A stretch of 64,000 nt of DNA from Photobacterium ganghwense (GCF_003025595.1 NZ_PYMI01000004.1:1-64000); one strand, 5' to 3'; positions 34,191 to 44,390 are shown, counted from the first letter of the stretch. Notes: generated by a model from the letters alone, not told the origin. Numbers and translations: made by a program.

Positions 34191-35660
34191 TTATTTCGAC
34201 CAACGGGTCTGACGCCAACTGGCTTGCTGCTCAGGCGTTAGAAACGTCCATGCCACCACACGAGTCACTTTTTGTCCCTGAGACATGTCGATGGTTTTCA
34301 CTTCAACGGCCCCGACTTTTTTCAACTGCTGATAAATGCTCGGTAAATTGTCTTTTTTCGAAACCAGCGTGGTAAACCAAAAGCATTGAGATGCAACATC
34401 TACGCTCTGAGTGATCATTCTACGAATGAATGCTGCTTCTCCCCCCGGACACCACAACTCTGCCTTCTGTCCCCCAAAGTTCAGCACAGGTTGCTGACCG
34501 GACGCAGACTGCATCGCAGCTGCTTTAGGTGGCGTCCCTTTTTTACGGGCATTTGCTGACAAGTTTTTAACTTTTCGCGCACTGCCTGCCGTCGCTTCTT
34601 CCTGTGACGCATGGAACGGCGGGTTACACATAGTGAAATCAAACCCGTCTTTCTCATTGATCATACCGGTAAAGATATTATCCGGGTTCTTTTGCAGACG
34701 ACACTGAATGCCCCCCGCCAGAGAACGGTTAGATTCCACGATGAAACGAGCCGATTTCACTGAAAGTGGGTCAATGTCAGCGGCCACGAAATGCCAGCCG
34801 TAAACGCGATGCCCGACCATGGGATAGACACAGTTCGCACCGGTTCCAATATCCAAACCACGAACCTGTTTGCCTTTCGGGATTGTTCCATCGTTATATG
34901 CAGCCAGCAAATCTGCAATGTAGTGGAGATAATCGGCTCGTCCCGGAATGGGTGGACACAGATACCCCTGAGGGATATCCCAATGCTCGACTTGATAAAA
35001 GTGCTTCAACAGTGCTTTATTCAGCACCTTTACGGCTTCCGGATGAGAAAAATCAATCGAGAGATCACCAAACGGATTTTCCGATACGAAGGGAGTAAGT
35101 GCCGGACAGGCTTGCATCAGCGCCGGAAAATCATAGCGCTCACGATGTGGGTTTCGAGGATGAAGACCTTTTTTGACAGCCTTACCTTTTTCCCCTGCGT
35201 GGCCATTTTTCCCTTTACTCCCTTTGCTTTCCGGCGACGAACCTGAGGCAGTCTTGGCGAACTTACGATGACCAGACAGTGGTTTACCCTGACTTTTTGA
35301 AGCCGGTTTTACACTGTTTTTGCGTCGCTCTGCCGTTTTGCCGAGTTGCGTGTCGCCCGACTTTACCGCTGAAGTTTTAGGTTTGCTAACCGAAGAGTGA
35401 CGTGATGCTCGACGTTTCGACGATGAGCCGACGTCATCGTATGTATGGCGTTCATCGCGTTCATCGCGAGTATTGTTACGGCTATTTGCCGATCGAGATC
35501 CCGACCCATTGTGACGTGGTAACTTATCCACAGGTGATTCTGAATCAGTCGATGAAGATGGTTTGCCCTGATGCGCCTTGGGGCGACGTGGTTGTTTAAA
35601 CGTTTTGCGCTGAGTTGTCTGTCCAGGCTTATCCGCCTGACTGTAGAAATTTTTCGTCAT
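34191..35660 (-). CDS. rlmF: 23S rRNA (adenine(1618)-N6)-methyltransferase with basic N-terminal extension
   Basis: RlmF methylates A1618 of 23S rRNA using S-adenosylmethionine. The catalytic part starts at [19 protein letters not shown] and contains [18 protein letters not shown] as cofactor site and the catalytic MCNPPFHAS motif. The first 170 or so residues are a low-complexity extension rich in Lys, Arg, Ser, Gly and Asp ([31 protein letters not shown]), probably disordered and RNA-binding. E. coli RlmF has 308 residues; this one has 489 from ATG 35660, or 507 from an upstream start. I cannot settle the start because neither has a good ribosome site. Confidence 0.92.
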   Translation of the reverse strand: MTKNFYSQADKPGQTTQRKTFKQPRRPKAHQGKPSSSTDSESPVDKLPRHNGSGSRSANSRNNTRDERDERHTYDDVGSSSKRRASRHSSVSKPKTSAVKSGDTQLGKTAERRKNSVKPASKSQGKPLSGHRKFAKTASGSSPESKGSKGKNGHAGEKGKAVKKGLHPRNPHRERYDFPALMQACPALTPFVSENPFGDLSIDFSHPEAVKVLNKALLKHFYQVEHWDIPQGYLCPPIPGRADYLHYIADLLAAYNDGTIPKGKQVRGLDIGTGANCVYPMVGHRVYGWHFVAADIDPLSVKSARFIVESNRSLAGGIQCRLQKNPDNIFTGMINEKDGFDFTMCNPPFHASQEEATAGSARKVKNLSANARKKGTPPKAAAMQSASGQQPVLNFGGQKAELWCPGGEAAFIRRMITQSVDVASQCFWFTTLVSKKDNLPSIYQQLKKVGAVEVKTIDMSQGQKVTRVVAWTFLTPEQQASWRQTRWSK

Positions 35661-35984
35661 ATTACTATCAATATTCGGGCTAAATGCCGGTAACTGTCCC
35701 AAGGCAAAGGACATTGTCCACTATCATCAGGCCGTTCTTAAAAGAGCGCCCCGAAAAACCAGTTATTCTACCTTAAATCAGCCACCAGTATTCATGCTCG
35801 TGCAAATTAGTCGTTTTTATTTCATGATTTCTGAACAGTAAAAAGACATTGCGGGAAACTTGCTCATTGCATTATCGGTTTGGGCAATCAAACATCATAA
35901 AGAAAATAATCGCAAAGAACATGACACCGGTAGACCCATTTCTGACATCACGCTCAAAACAGTGACACCGTCACCTTCTGGGCA

Positions 35985-36812
35985 TTAATCCATTTGATTG
36001 CTGCTATCTAAGATATCTGAGTCGGTCTTAGTATCCCCACCACCACTCTGGCATTCAGGTGACTTTTTCATCATCCTCGCGGCTTTGTCCAGTAAATCAA
36101 TCGGCATAGGGAAAACAATAGTCGTGGTGCGATCATTGGATATTTCCGTTAACGTCTGCATATAGCGAAGCTGTACTGCATTGGGGGCCTGATTAAGCAC
36201 TTCTGCAGCTTCTTTCAGCTTGGCAGATGCTTCCAACTCACCGGTCGCATGAATCACTTTGGCACGACGTGAACGCTCTGCTTCTGCCTGACGCGCTAAT
36301 GCTCTGACCATACTTTCATCCAGATCCACATGTTTAATTTCCACATTGGCCACTTTAATGCCCCAATTGTCAGTATGCTGATCCAAAATTGACTGGAGAT
36401 CCTTGTTCAGCTCATCACGTGCAGATAACAGCTCATCCAGCTCATGCTGCCCCAGCACAGAACGCAGTGTGGTCTGCGACAGCTGGCTGGTCGCTTCGAG
36501 GTAATTTTCAACATTGTTGATCGCCATTTTCGGCTCGACGACGCGAAAATAAACGACGGCATTCACTTTAACTGACACGTTATCGCGGGTAATCAAATCC
36601 TGTGTCGGCACATCCAGCACAATCGTACGTAAATCAACACGTACCATTTGCTGAATGATTGGAATGATGATGATAAGCCCTGGTCCCTTCACCTGATAAA
36701 AGCGCCCCAACAGAAACACGACGGCACGCTCATATTCCCGCAAGACTTTGAACATACTGATAATCAGAACCAGAATCAGCACTATAACGGTTGCAAACGA
36801 GTAAGTAATCAT
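35985..36812 (-). CDS. Slipin (SPFH/band 7 membrane protein)
   Basis: The 275-residue protein has one N-terminal membrane segment ([18 protein letters not shown]) and an SPFH domain ([39 protein letters not shown] shortened to [27 protein letters not shown] as [13 protein letters not shown]), followed by a helical region rich in Glu, Ala and Lys. Slipins form membrane microdomain scaffolds, and their genes usually sit next to nfeD, as here, six bases downstream of it. The partner NfeD protease of Pyrococcus cleaves the slipin C-terminus. The C-terminal 35 residues here are polar and end in SSNQMD. Confidence 0.92.
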   Translation of the reverse strand: MITYSFATVIVLILVLIISMFKVLREYERAVVFLLGRFYQVKGPGLIIIIPIIQQMVRVDLRTIVLDVPTQDLITRDNVSVKVNAVVYFRVVEPKMAINNVENYLEATSQLSQTTLRSVLGQHELDELLSARDELNKDLQSILDQHTDNWGIKVANVEIKHVDLDESMVRALARQAEAERSRRAKVIHATGELEASAKLKEAAEVLNQAPNAVQLRYMQTLTEISNDRTTTIVFPMPIDLLDKAARMMKKSPECQSGGGDTKTDSDILDSSNQMD

Positions 36813-36818
36813 AGCCGT

Positions 36819-38228
36819 TTATTCCTTCTCAACATGTTGTTCCGGTGGCAGCCGAGTCACCTCAAGGTGCAGCCCATCAATACGTTTTACTGTCACTTTC
36901 TGACCTTTCTCTAAACGCTCATCACAGTTTGCCTGCCAGATTTCTCCGTCCACCAGCACCCTGCCGACACCGGGAAAGCCACTGACCACCACACCTTGCT
37001 CACCTATCATGCATTCCACGCCAGTTGTCACCGGTTTTCGTCGGGTTCGGAGTAACAGAGTCAGGACCACAAAGGTCATCAAGGCAGACACAACAGTCAA
37101 CCCGACAATCAGTGGAACCGCAATCTGGTACCCGGGCGTTTCAGTATCCATCAGCATCACAGAGCCGAGCGCAAACGCGACAATCCCGCCCAATCCCAAA
37201 ATACCGAAACTGGGGCTGAACGCTTCAGCCACCATTAAGGCGATACCGAGCAACAGAAGCCCGAGACCGGCATAGCTGACCGGCAACATTTGCAGCGAAT
37301 ACATCGCGAGCAACAGGCAGATCCCACCCAGAACACCGGGCAACCCGACTCCGGGGTTGTAGAATTCCAGCAACAAACCATAGATACCAATCAGCATCAG
37401 AATGTAAGCCACATTCGGATTGGTGATGACCGAGAGCAGCTCAAAGCGCCAATCCGGATGCCGCTCAACATAGGCCACATTTTCGAGTTCAAGTTTGGCG
37501 GGCAATCCGTTAACGGTAACGGTACGCCCATTGGCCTGTTTGATCAGGCTATCAAGATCAGTGGCAAGAAAGTCAATCACGTTTTGCTCCAGAGCGCTTT
37601 CAGCATCCAGGCTGGCCGCCTCCGAAACGGCTTTTTCCGCCCACTCTTCGTTTCTGCCGTGCAATTTTGCCAAACCACGAATATAGGCTCTGGCATCATT
37701 GATCACTTTCTTCTCCATTGCGGTTTTAGCTGAAACCTTGTTGTCTTCCTGGGGTTCAGCCGCCGATTCATCTTTTCCGTCTTCCGGCTTTTTATCTTCT
37801 TTTTTCGGCGAGAATGGATTGTTATCAGAATCGTCACCGCCACCGGGGCCAGTCAGTGACACCGGGGTCGCCGCCCCAAGGTTAGTTCCGGGTGCCATCG
37901 CGGCAATATGGCTTGCTAACAGAATATATGTACCGGCACTGGCCGCACGGGCCCCTGCCGGGCCAACCCAGGTGGCAATAGGAACCGGAGAAGTGGTAAT
38001 GGCGCGGATAATGTCGCGCATTGAGGTGTCCAGCCCGCCGGGAGTATCCATCTTCAGAATGATGAAGGCGGCCTGCTCTTCTCGGGCATGCTCAATTTCC
38101 CGGGTGACATAATCACTGGTCGCAGGCCCTATACCGCCTGAGATCTCGATGATCCAGACATTTTGTGCCGTTGCTGCATGGCTCATCAGCCAAAGACACA
38201 ACGCGGCGCAGAAAGCGATGACTCTCAT
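36819..38228 (-). CDS. NfeD membrane serine protease (ClpP-class plus NfeD domain)
   Basis: The 469-residue protein has a signal peptide, a ClpP-like periplasmic protease domain and a membrane region with a C-terminal OB-fold NfeD domain. The catalytic Ser lies in ARAASAGTYILLASH (near residue 100) and the Lys is expected near KVINDARAYIRGLAKLHGRN (about 180; shortened). Between them sits an acidic, Gly/Asp/Lys-rich insertion of about 50 residues (GGGDDSDNN, KKEDKKPEDGKDES). It begins at ATG 38228 with GGGAGGG upstream. It is the first gene of the nfeD-slipin operon, so protease and substrate are made together; the cellular role in Vibrio is unknown. Confidence 0.9.
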   Translation of the reverse strand: MRVIAFCAALCLWLMSHAATAQNVWIIEISGGIGPATSDYVTREIEHAREEQAAFIILKMDTPGGLDTSMRDIIRAITTSPVPIATWVGPAGARAASAGTYILLASHIAAMAPGTNLGAATPVSLTGPGGGDDSDNNPFSPKKEDKKPEDGKDESAAEPQEDNKVSAKTAMEKKVINDARAYIRGLAKLHGRNEEWAEKAVSEAASLDAESALEQNVIDFLATDLDSLIKQANGRTVTVNGLPAKLELENVAYVERHPDWRFELLSVITNPNVAYILMLIGIYGLLLEFYNPGVGLPGVLGGICLLLAMYSLQMLPVSYAGLGLLLLGIALMVAEAFSPSFGILGLGGIVAFALGSVMLMDTETPGYQIAVPLIVGLTVVSALMTFVVLTLLLRTRRKPVTTGVECMIGEQGVVVSGFPGVGRVLVDGEIWQANCDERLEKGQKVTVKRIDGLHLEVTRLPPEQHVEKE

Positions 38229-38340
38229 ACACCCTCCCAAACCGGATTCGTACCCAGACTAGTCCCGCTTATGGAGCGAGAGAACTTAACCTCAGGCAAG
38301 TTACAGGGTACCGGTACTTATCACAGTCAGATTTCAGATA

Positions 38341-38376
38341 GTTACCAATTGGCTATAAGCATAGTCCATTGGTAAC
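38341..38376. promoter_or_regulatory. 9-bp inverted repeat upstream of the iGluR-like gene
   Basis: GTTACCAAT and ATTGGTAAC are perfect complements with an 18-bp spacer, 163 bp before the channel gene and 113 bp from nfeD, in the 310-bp divergent gap. It is a candidate operator for either gene. I see no other clear signal in the gap. Confidence 0.45.
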
Positions 38377-38538
38377 CAGCACTCAGTGTCAGCTGCGATA
38401 CCCCGCACCAAAAAGCCGCAATTCACAAAAAGATGACGAATGAGTGAATTTTCAATGATGCTTATACTGATGGCATGTGAGGTGTACATCGCCATCAGTG
38501 AGAAGATAAGAAAGTGAAAAAATGAGAAGGGATAGAAT

Positions 38539-39735
38539 ATGAATAAGCCCCAACACTCATGGCTCAACCGACTGATCTTGAATGCACTATTGACATTATT
38601 GTGTCTGGGCAGCTCACCAGTCACTCTGGCTGCATCGAATCAAGGTGTTTTAGAGCAAGAGACTTTAGGCCAAGGAAATCTAGATCAACGAGCTTTAGAG
38701 CAACCTAGTGATTTTAGTCAGATCGTATTGAAAAAAGTGAAAGTGGGGAGCTATGACTGTCCGCCATTTGTGATCATCAATAAAGACAGGACGTTTAGCG
38801 GGCTTAGCATACTGCTATGGGAGAAGATTGCGGAAGAACTGAAAATTGACTATGAAATCACTCGTCATAACCTGCCCGATATATTAAAAAGTGTCGCCAG
38901 AGGTGAACTGAATGTAGGCGTTTCCTGCATTTCAATTACGCCTGAACGCGAAGAGCTGATCGATTTTTCGCATTCCTTTTATGAAACCCACCTCGCCATT
39001 GCGGTCAAAAAACAAGGCTACGCCGCGACCATGAAAAACTTGTTAACGAATACCAAATTGTTAATCGTTCTGGGTTTCTTGTTTGTCGCCGCCTGCATTG
39101 TCGGCGGCATCTATTATCTGCTGGAAAACAGAGTCAACGACAAGCTTTATTCAATGAATACCAAACGGGCTAAACTCATCGAAGGTTTTATCCTTGGCCT
39201 ATTGTTTATTACAAAAGGCCCGTTCAATTATTTCGAGTTTAGAACCTTACCCGGGCGTGTCCTGACTGTTTTTCTGGCCATTTTCACCACATTCTTTATT
39301 GCCAGTATTACCGCCATGCTTGCCAGTACATTTACCCTCGGATTGCTGAGCAGCGATATCAATGGACCCAACGACTTGGCCAATCTGAAAGTCGGAGCCA
39401 AACAGGCATCCACCTCATCGTTTTACCTGACCAACCAAAGCATTGTTCACCGCGCTTACCCCGATATTGAAAGTATGCTGATGGCACTGAACAACAACGA
39501 GGTCAATGCCATCGTGGCTGATGCCGCCGTCTTAAAGTATCTGATTAAAAAACATAAAGAAGAAGGCAAATACGAAGAGCTGACCGTTTTACCCTATCAG
39601 TTTGAAAAGCAAAACTACGGACTGGTTATTGAAAACAACAGCCCTTACAGAGAACAACTCAACCGGGCACTGCTCAAAATTCGTAAAAGTCAGGAATGGC
39701 GACAGGCGTTGAATACCTACTTTGCTGAGCAGTAA
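38539..39735 (+). CDS. Ionotropic-glutamate-receptor-like ligand-gated channel
   Basis: The 398-residue protein has the layout of prokaryotic glutamate receptors such as GluR0 (397 residues). After a signal peptide (about 1-32) and a linker comes lobe S1 with SITPEREELIDFS, whose Arg137 matches the amino-acid carboxylate ligand of this fold. Then follow a first membrane segment (173-195), a re-entrant pore loop (GFILGLLFITKGPFNYFEF, 216-234), a second segment (LTVFLAIFTTFFIASITAML, 242-261) and lobe S2, with Asp328 as a candidate amine ligand. The end of the second segment, SITAMLASTFT, is like the SYTANLAAFLT gate of animal receptors. The K+ filter TVGYGD of GluR0 is absent (FITKGPFN instead). 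It is a single gene; ligand and ion are unknown. An ordinary binding protein is excluded by the membrane insertion. Confidence 0.85.
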   Translation: MNKPQHSWLNRLILNALLTLLCLGSSPVTLAASNQGVLEQETLGQGNLDQRALEQPSDFSQIVLKKVKVGSYDCPPFVIINKDRTFSGLSILLWEKIAEELKIDYEITRHNLPDILKSVARGELNVGVSCISITPEREELIDFSHSFYETHLAIAVKKQGYAATMKNLLTNTKLLIVLGFLFVAACIVGGIYYLLENRVNDKLYSMNTKRAKLIEGFILGLLFITKGPFNYFEFRTLPGRVLTVFLAIFTTFFIASITAMLASTFTLGLLSSDINGPNDLANLKVGAKQASTSSFYLTNQSIVHRAYPDIESMLMALNNNEVNAIVADAAVLKYLIKKHKEEGKYEELTVLPYQFEKQNYGLVIENNSPYREQLNRALLKIRKSQEWRQALNTYFAEQ

Positions 39736-39790
39736 AGCGCCCGGAGGATGTAAAAGAACCCAAGGATACCCCATATAACAGGCAAAAAAA

Positions 39791-39810
39791 TGGCGACCAA
39801 ATGGTCGCCA
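39791..39810 (-). terminator. Terminator of ravA-viaA
   Basis: TGGCGACCA-aa-TGGTCGCCA forms a tight 9-bp stem and on the minus strand is followed by TTTTTTTGCC. It lies 147 bp after the viaA stop and may also help end the channel gene from the other side. Confidence 0.8.
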
Positions 39811-39956
39811 AAGCCAAGACAACTAGTAAACAACTAAGGAGAGTGTTAGTGATGCCACCTAATCGGGCATGAATCCTGAGAAGGTGACGGTGGAACATGG
39901 TTACATGTGGGTGCCTTAATACATGCCTGTATTGAGTACTGATTTACCCAACTGGC

Positions 39957-41405
39957 TTATCGCCACTTCAGAAGGCGCCCAAGTTTCGACGGATGGTAAG
40001 ACCAGCAATGGTCAAAAATCGTCATTAATTCCGGGTTGCCGTATTTCGAAAAATTCACGGCATGGAATCGGTTTCGGTTATCTTTCAGTTTCTGGATTCG
40101 CTTCATCATCGCTTCAGGTTGCGAAGGGGCAATAAAGTCAGACAGTACAATCAAGTCTGCATTCTGGTATTTTTCAGACAGCATAAGCTCGATTGACTGA
40201 TCCAGTACCGGCCCTAAATCTGTGCCGCCGTGGAACGAGTAAGATAAAAAGTTAAGCACTTCACTAAGCCCGTCCTGACGGGTCAGTTCATAAGTGATTT
40301 GCTGAGTCGAAAACATAATGACATAACAGTCTCGATCCTCTGCCAGTGCAATCTGCATTAGGCCATACGCCAGCGCTTTTGCGCACTGTTCCGGGAAACC
40401 GTTCATCGAGCCGGACGCATCAATGCAGACAATGAAAGGCCCTTTTTCCTGCTCAACTTGTTTGGTCTGCCGCTTGTAAGCCTTCACCCGACGAAGCTTA
40501 CGTTGCGCCCCTTGCACCCGGTAATTCATCAGACGTTTATCGACCAGATGCTTATAGAAAACAACTTCCAGTTCCGGATAAGCCAGGAACATGGCTTCGT
40601 TGGGTAGCAATTTCGAAAGATCATCACTTTCGTGAATACCGACAATGTCATCAGTGACATTGTCACTTCTCTCTTCGACCATTTTCAGGTCTTCTGAACG
40701 TACCCGCTCTTTGTTCGGGTCGTCCACTTCACTTGCCATACGCCCCAGCTTTTCAGCGATTTCACGCAGCCCACTGTTCTTTTTCAGAAACGCAGCCATT
40801 GCTTTCAGGGTCGAGACATCCGTTTTAGTGAGTTTGGCTTTAGCCATATCCCACAAACGCCCCGCTTTCTTCTCGTCACCTTCACCCGTCACTTCTTCCA
40901 TGTGACGCATGGTTTCAATGCGTTGATACAGATCCGCCAGCAACTGCTCTTTGTGCTGCTCAAGTTCAGCCAATTGCGCCTCTGTCAGTGCCTGAGTCAA
41001 ATGCTGATACCACTGGTTACAGAAATAGCTCTGAAACATCGGGTTGTGTTTCTGATACTCACGTTCCAGCAGTGTTTTCGCTTTGAAATAGAAAGCCGAA
41101 TGTCCTTCAAGCTTCTTTACTACGTCTTTAACGTGTTCAGTGAAGTACTCGGCATCCCATTTACTGGCCGTCTGATACAGCTCGATTTCCTGATGGAAAC
41201 GCTCTTCCACACTGACTTTGGTGATTCGTTGATGCACCTGCCCCCGCCACTTCATGATCTGACTTTTCATGGCAGCTTTGATGCCCGGATTCGATTCCGC
41301 AGCCATGATCAGCTGAGGGCGCATCATCAATTCATTAACTGCATTATCAATGATGCCGGACTCTGTCAGCATCATCGCAAGATTTAATCCTTCGGTTACC
41401 GGCAT
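39957..41405 (-). CDS. viaA: ViaA, von Willebrand A-domain partner of RavA
   Basis: The 482-residue protein has an N-terminal helical region and a C-terminal VWA domain from about residue 320 (FIVCIDASGSMNGFPEQC with the metal-binding DASGS motif). ViaA stimulates the RavA ATPase; in E. coli the pair binds fumarate reductase and Nuo components, affects aminoglycoside uptake and interacts with lipids. It follows ravA with a 14-bp gap. The ATG at 41405 has AAGGAG five bases upstream and gives the E. coli length of about 483. Confidence 0.95.
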   Translation of the reverse strand: MPVTEGLNLAMMLTESGIIDNAVNELMMRPQLIMAAESNPGIKAAMKSQIMKWRGQVHQRITKVSVEERFHQEIELYQTASKWDAEYFTEHVKDVVKKLEGHSAFYFKAKTLLEREYQKHNPMFQSYFCNQWYQHLTQALTEAQLAELEQHKEQLLADLYQRIETMRHMEEVTGEGDEKKAGRLWDMAKAKLTKTDVSTLKAMAAFLKKNSGLREIAEKLGRMASEVDDPNKERVRSEDLKMVEERSDNVTDDIVGIHESDDLSKLLPNEAMFLAYPELEVVFYKHLVDKRLMNYRVQGAQRKLRRVKAYKRQTKQVEQEKGPFIVCIDASGSMNGFPEQCAKALAYGLMQIALAEDRDCYVIMFSTQQITYELTRQDGLSEVLNFLSYSFHGGTDLGPVLDQSIELMLSEKYQNADLIVLSDFIAPSQPEAMMKRIQKLKDNRNRFHAVNFSKYGNPELMTIFDHCWSYHPSKLGRLLKWR

Positions 41406-41419
41406 GGGCACTCCTTACC

Positions 41420-43072
41420 TTACGCGAAATACTCAGACAGGTGTGTCACCCGAAACGCGCTTTTCTCAATGACCAGTTTGAGTTCATGAACCGATTCTGT
41501 CGCCTGAGACAGACTTTGTTCAATCTGTGCAGGTAGCTGCGGGTCAATAAAACTGTGCGGCAGCGCACCATGGAAACTGCTCCGGGAAATTTTCAGGCTG
41601 TGCTCGGCATCAATCGCCTTGGCAGATGCCAGCTCAGCTTTGCTCAGCCACAACTGCTGTTGCTGCGAAGAAATCCCCTTCTCACCGGCAATACCGACCA
41701 TCACTGCGCGGTTGGCGATGTCTTTGATGACCAGTCGCTGCTGCGCATCTACCTCAAACTGCAGGCGGCAAAGATGGGTATTTTTGTTCACAAACCCATA
41801 GATGTCACACTGACCGGTTTTGATCTTTTTCTCAAATTCATCCCCGTCAACATATACCCAGCGGCTGTCACCGTTTTCCTGCTCAGACACTGAAGGGTTT
41901 TGTTGCAGCATCACCAGTTTGATCATGCGCGGGTTGTTATTCACGTTGTACCGGCGAGCACCGCTAAAATCGTATTTAAACCACTCTTTACGCATCATGG
42001 TTTCACGACTGAACGTGACACACAGCTCACGCGCAATCTCATTGTGGACGTCATTAATCAGATTCTGCGCTTCTGTGGCATTGGTTTGGGCCGCTTCCTG
42101 ATTGAAAGCTTTCTGAGTCGCAAAGTGACGAATAACCTCACGGATCACATGACGGGATTCCGGACTGTGCCACATGCAATCTTGCAACAGCAGCAAATCA
42201 AGCGGATTAATGGCATCACGACCATTAAAGAAAGCACTGGCTTTCAATAAGCGCACTGATTTTTTCCAGCGACGATCCGAAATATACAGTTCGCTGTCAG
42301 CCGCTTCACCGGCACTCTCTTCAGAGCGCTGTTCAATCATGGATTTCAGCTGGTAAATCTTTTCAAAGATTTCATCTGACAGCTTGATATCGTCGATATG
42401 CTGCTGCCAGTCTTCGTATTCCTGATCAGTGATAGCCAGACCTGGTTCCAGTTCCTGAATCGACGGACCTTCTCCCATCAGCATGGCTTTGAAATTTTGC
42501 TTTTCCTGAATGCGGTTAACAAACACACGAACCAGCATTCGGTCATATAACGCTTCCAGACCGCTGTCCTCTTCCGGCAGCTCATTGGACGCGGTAATCA
42601 ACAAACGCATGGGGACAGGAAGAATATCCTGGCCGTTCTTAAAGGTCCGCTCATTCACAACTGTCAGCAATGTATTCAGAATGGCCGGACCGGCTTTCCA
42701 GATTTCATCCAGAAACACCACTTGCGCGGTAGGCAGGTAACCGTCAATCAAGCGAACATACTTGCCATTATCTTTCAGTTCCTGAATCGACAACGGGCCA
42801 AATACTTCTTCCGGCGTTGAGAAACGCGTCATCAGATAGTCGAAAAACTTGCTGTTATCGAAAGCCTGGATCAGACGCTTTGCAATCAAGCTTTTCGCAA
42901 TACCAGGAGGACCCAGCAAAAAGACACTCTCGCCGGCTAAGGCAGCAAGAAGGCAGAGTTTGATCGTTTCTTCACGCTCATAGACCCCATTAGACAGCGC
43001 CTTGATTAGCTTCTGAATCCTTTCAGAAACCAGCGCTTTATTTGGTTGAGCACTTCTTGCCATTGTCAGCAT
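41420..43072 (-). CDS. ravA: RavA, MoxR-family AAA+ ATPase
   Basis: The 550-residue protein has an AAA+ module with Walker A GPPGIAKSLIAKRL (about residue 57), Walker B VVFLDEIWKAGPAIL (about 120) and sensor 1 in LLITASNELPEEDSGL. C-terminal to it is the RavA-specific LARA region and a lid. RavA forms hexamers and, in E. coli, binds the lysine decarboxylase LdcI. The start at ATG 43072 has GAGG upstream; an internal ATG three codons later is less well placed. It is the first gene of ravA-viaA. Confidence 0.95.
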   Translation of the reverse strand: MLTMARSAQPNKALVSERIQKLIKALSNGVYEREETIKLCLLAALAGESVFLLGPPGIAKSLIAKRLIQAFDNSKFFDYLMTRFSTPEEVFGPLSIQELKDNGKYVRLIDGYLPTAQVVFLDEIWKAGPAILNTLLTVVNERTFKNGQDILPVPMRLLITASNELPEEDSGLEALYDRMLVRVFVNRIQEKQNFKAMLMGEGPSIQELEPGLAITDQEYEDWQQHIDDIKLSDEIFEKIYQLKSMIEQRSEESAGEAADSELYISDRRWKKSVRLLKASAFFNGRDAINPLDLLLLQDCMWHSPESRHVIREVIRHFATQKAFNQEAAQTNATEAQNLINDVHNEIARELCVTFSRETMMRKEWFKYDFSGARRYNVNNNPRMIKLVMLQQNPSVSEQENGDSRWVYVDGDEFEKKIKTGQCDIYGFVNKNTHLCRLQFEVDAQQRLVIKDIANRAVMVGIAGEKGISSQQQQLWLSKAELASAKAIDAEHSLKISRSSFHGALPHSFIDPQLPAQIEQSLSQATESVHELKLVIEKSAFRVTHLSEYFA

Positions 43073-43521
43073 ATTTCGACCTCTACATCCGACTGTCCAT
43101 GTGCTTTCACACTCACTGTTAGAATAGACACAAACACCCCGATGTTACAATATTGTTAACTGAAATATTTTGTTACAAGCCTTATATATCAAAGAGATCC
43201 TCTCAGCTCCAGACCACAATCTATGATTGCATTAATGAGATTTTGATAACACATTTGTGAAAAAATTAATGAGTAAATAGTGATTAGCAACCAAAAAGCT
43301 GCTAAAGGTCTCAAAAATACGCAAAATGCACGGTATTGAAAAATGAGATTTTCTCCTCAAAAATAGCGTTTAATGGGTCAATAACCACTCAAAACAATGA
43401 TTAAATGAAGCTCATTCATCCAGTTGCATTGAGATTTCGTAGGATAAGTATGTGAATGGCTTGTATCTTCCGAATGGCTTTGTAACTATACCCCGGTCCA
43501 TCAAAGAGATGTTTTAAACGC
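43073..43521. other. AT-rich divergent intergenic region
   Basis: This 449-bp gap separates ravA from the diguanylate cyclase gene and must hold both promoters. A pair of imperfect direct repeats GAATGGCTTGT / GAATGGCTTTG lies near 43453-43485. I see no reading frame or terminator of note. Confidence 0.5.
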
Positions 43522-44385
43522 ATGAGTACACTCTCTCAACTGCCAACCCGCTTAACCATGTATGTCTGTGTCGGAATACTGAGTTCGGCACTGATTCTGG
43601 CAAATGCACAGCTGGAAATTGTGATTTCCATTTTGACACTGGTACTCATTATTTTGCTGCTGCGGGAAGATTTCGGCAGTGAAATGCGTCCGTGGATGAT
43701 GCTGGCGCTGGGTACCTATGCGACAGGTGTGGTGTCTGATCTGCTGGATGAAATACCGGAACTGAAAAGTCACTGGTTTATTGTCTCCACTGACAATGTG
43801 TTTATGCATATTGGGACGTTTCTGATCTGTTTCTGCTTCATCAAACTGATCAATCAGAGGAAGGAACTGATTATCAAGCTGAATAAGCAAATTCAGATTG
43901 CCCGACAGCTGGAAGGCGAACTCAGCCAACTGGCCTTAGAAGATGATCTGACCGGCCTGATGAACCGACGTGCCCTGTTCCGCTGCTTCGACAGAATGGC
44001 GATTGAAAACAGACGCGGTGTTCTGGCTTATATTGATATTGATAATTTCAAGCAGGTCAATGACCGCCTTGGCCACAAGCCAGGGGATGAATTGCTGTGC
44101 ACCATTTCTCGGGCACTGATACAAACTGCGCCCGCCGGCAGCAAAATTTACCGGATTGGTGGTGATGAGTTTGTGGTTTTACTCCCTGAAGATTCTAAGG
44201 ACAGTCCGCAAGACTGGCTGAATCAACTTTATGACCACACTCAGGCAACACGCGTAACATTTAACATTGGATTAAGTGTTGGTTTATCGCCGTATTATCC
44301 AGGCAACCTTTCCGATCCTGACGCCATTCTGGCGAAGGCTGACAGGGCCATGTATCAGGAAAAGGAACACAAAAAATACCTTTGA
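43522..44385 (+). CDS. Membrane diguanylate cyclase (GGDEF)
   Basis: The 287-residue protein has four hydrophobic segments in the first 110 residues (from TMYVCVGILSSALILANAQL), a short coiled linker (INQRKELIIKLNKQIQIARQL) and a C-terminal GGDEF domain from about 145. The intact active-site motif is in KIYRIGGDEFVVLLP, and the N-terminal DDLTGLMNRRALF is present. It should make cyclic di-GMP from two GTP. No RxxD inhibitory site precedes GGDEF at the usual distance, so product inhibition may be weak. The sensor part is of unknown type. It ends at a strong terminator. Confidence 0.92.
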   Translation: MSTLSQLPTRLTMYVCVGILSSALILANAQLEIVISILTLVLIILLLREDFGSEMRPWMMLALGTYATGVVSDLLDEIPELKSHWFIVSTDNVFMHIGTFLICFCFIKLINQRKELIIKLNKQIQIARQLEGELSQLALEDDLTGLMNRRALFRCFDRMAIENRRGVLAYIDIDNFKQVNDRLGHKPGDELLCTISRALIQTAPAGSKIYRIGGDEFVVLLPEDSKDSPQDWLNQLYDHTQATRVTFNIGLSVGLSPYYPGNLSDPDAILAKADRAMYQEKEHKKYL

Positions 44386-44390
44386 AATCA

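Noticed and set aside
35402-35599. 65-codon frame opposite the RlmF extension
   Set aside because: It is a shadow of the repetitive basic coding sequence on the other strand.
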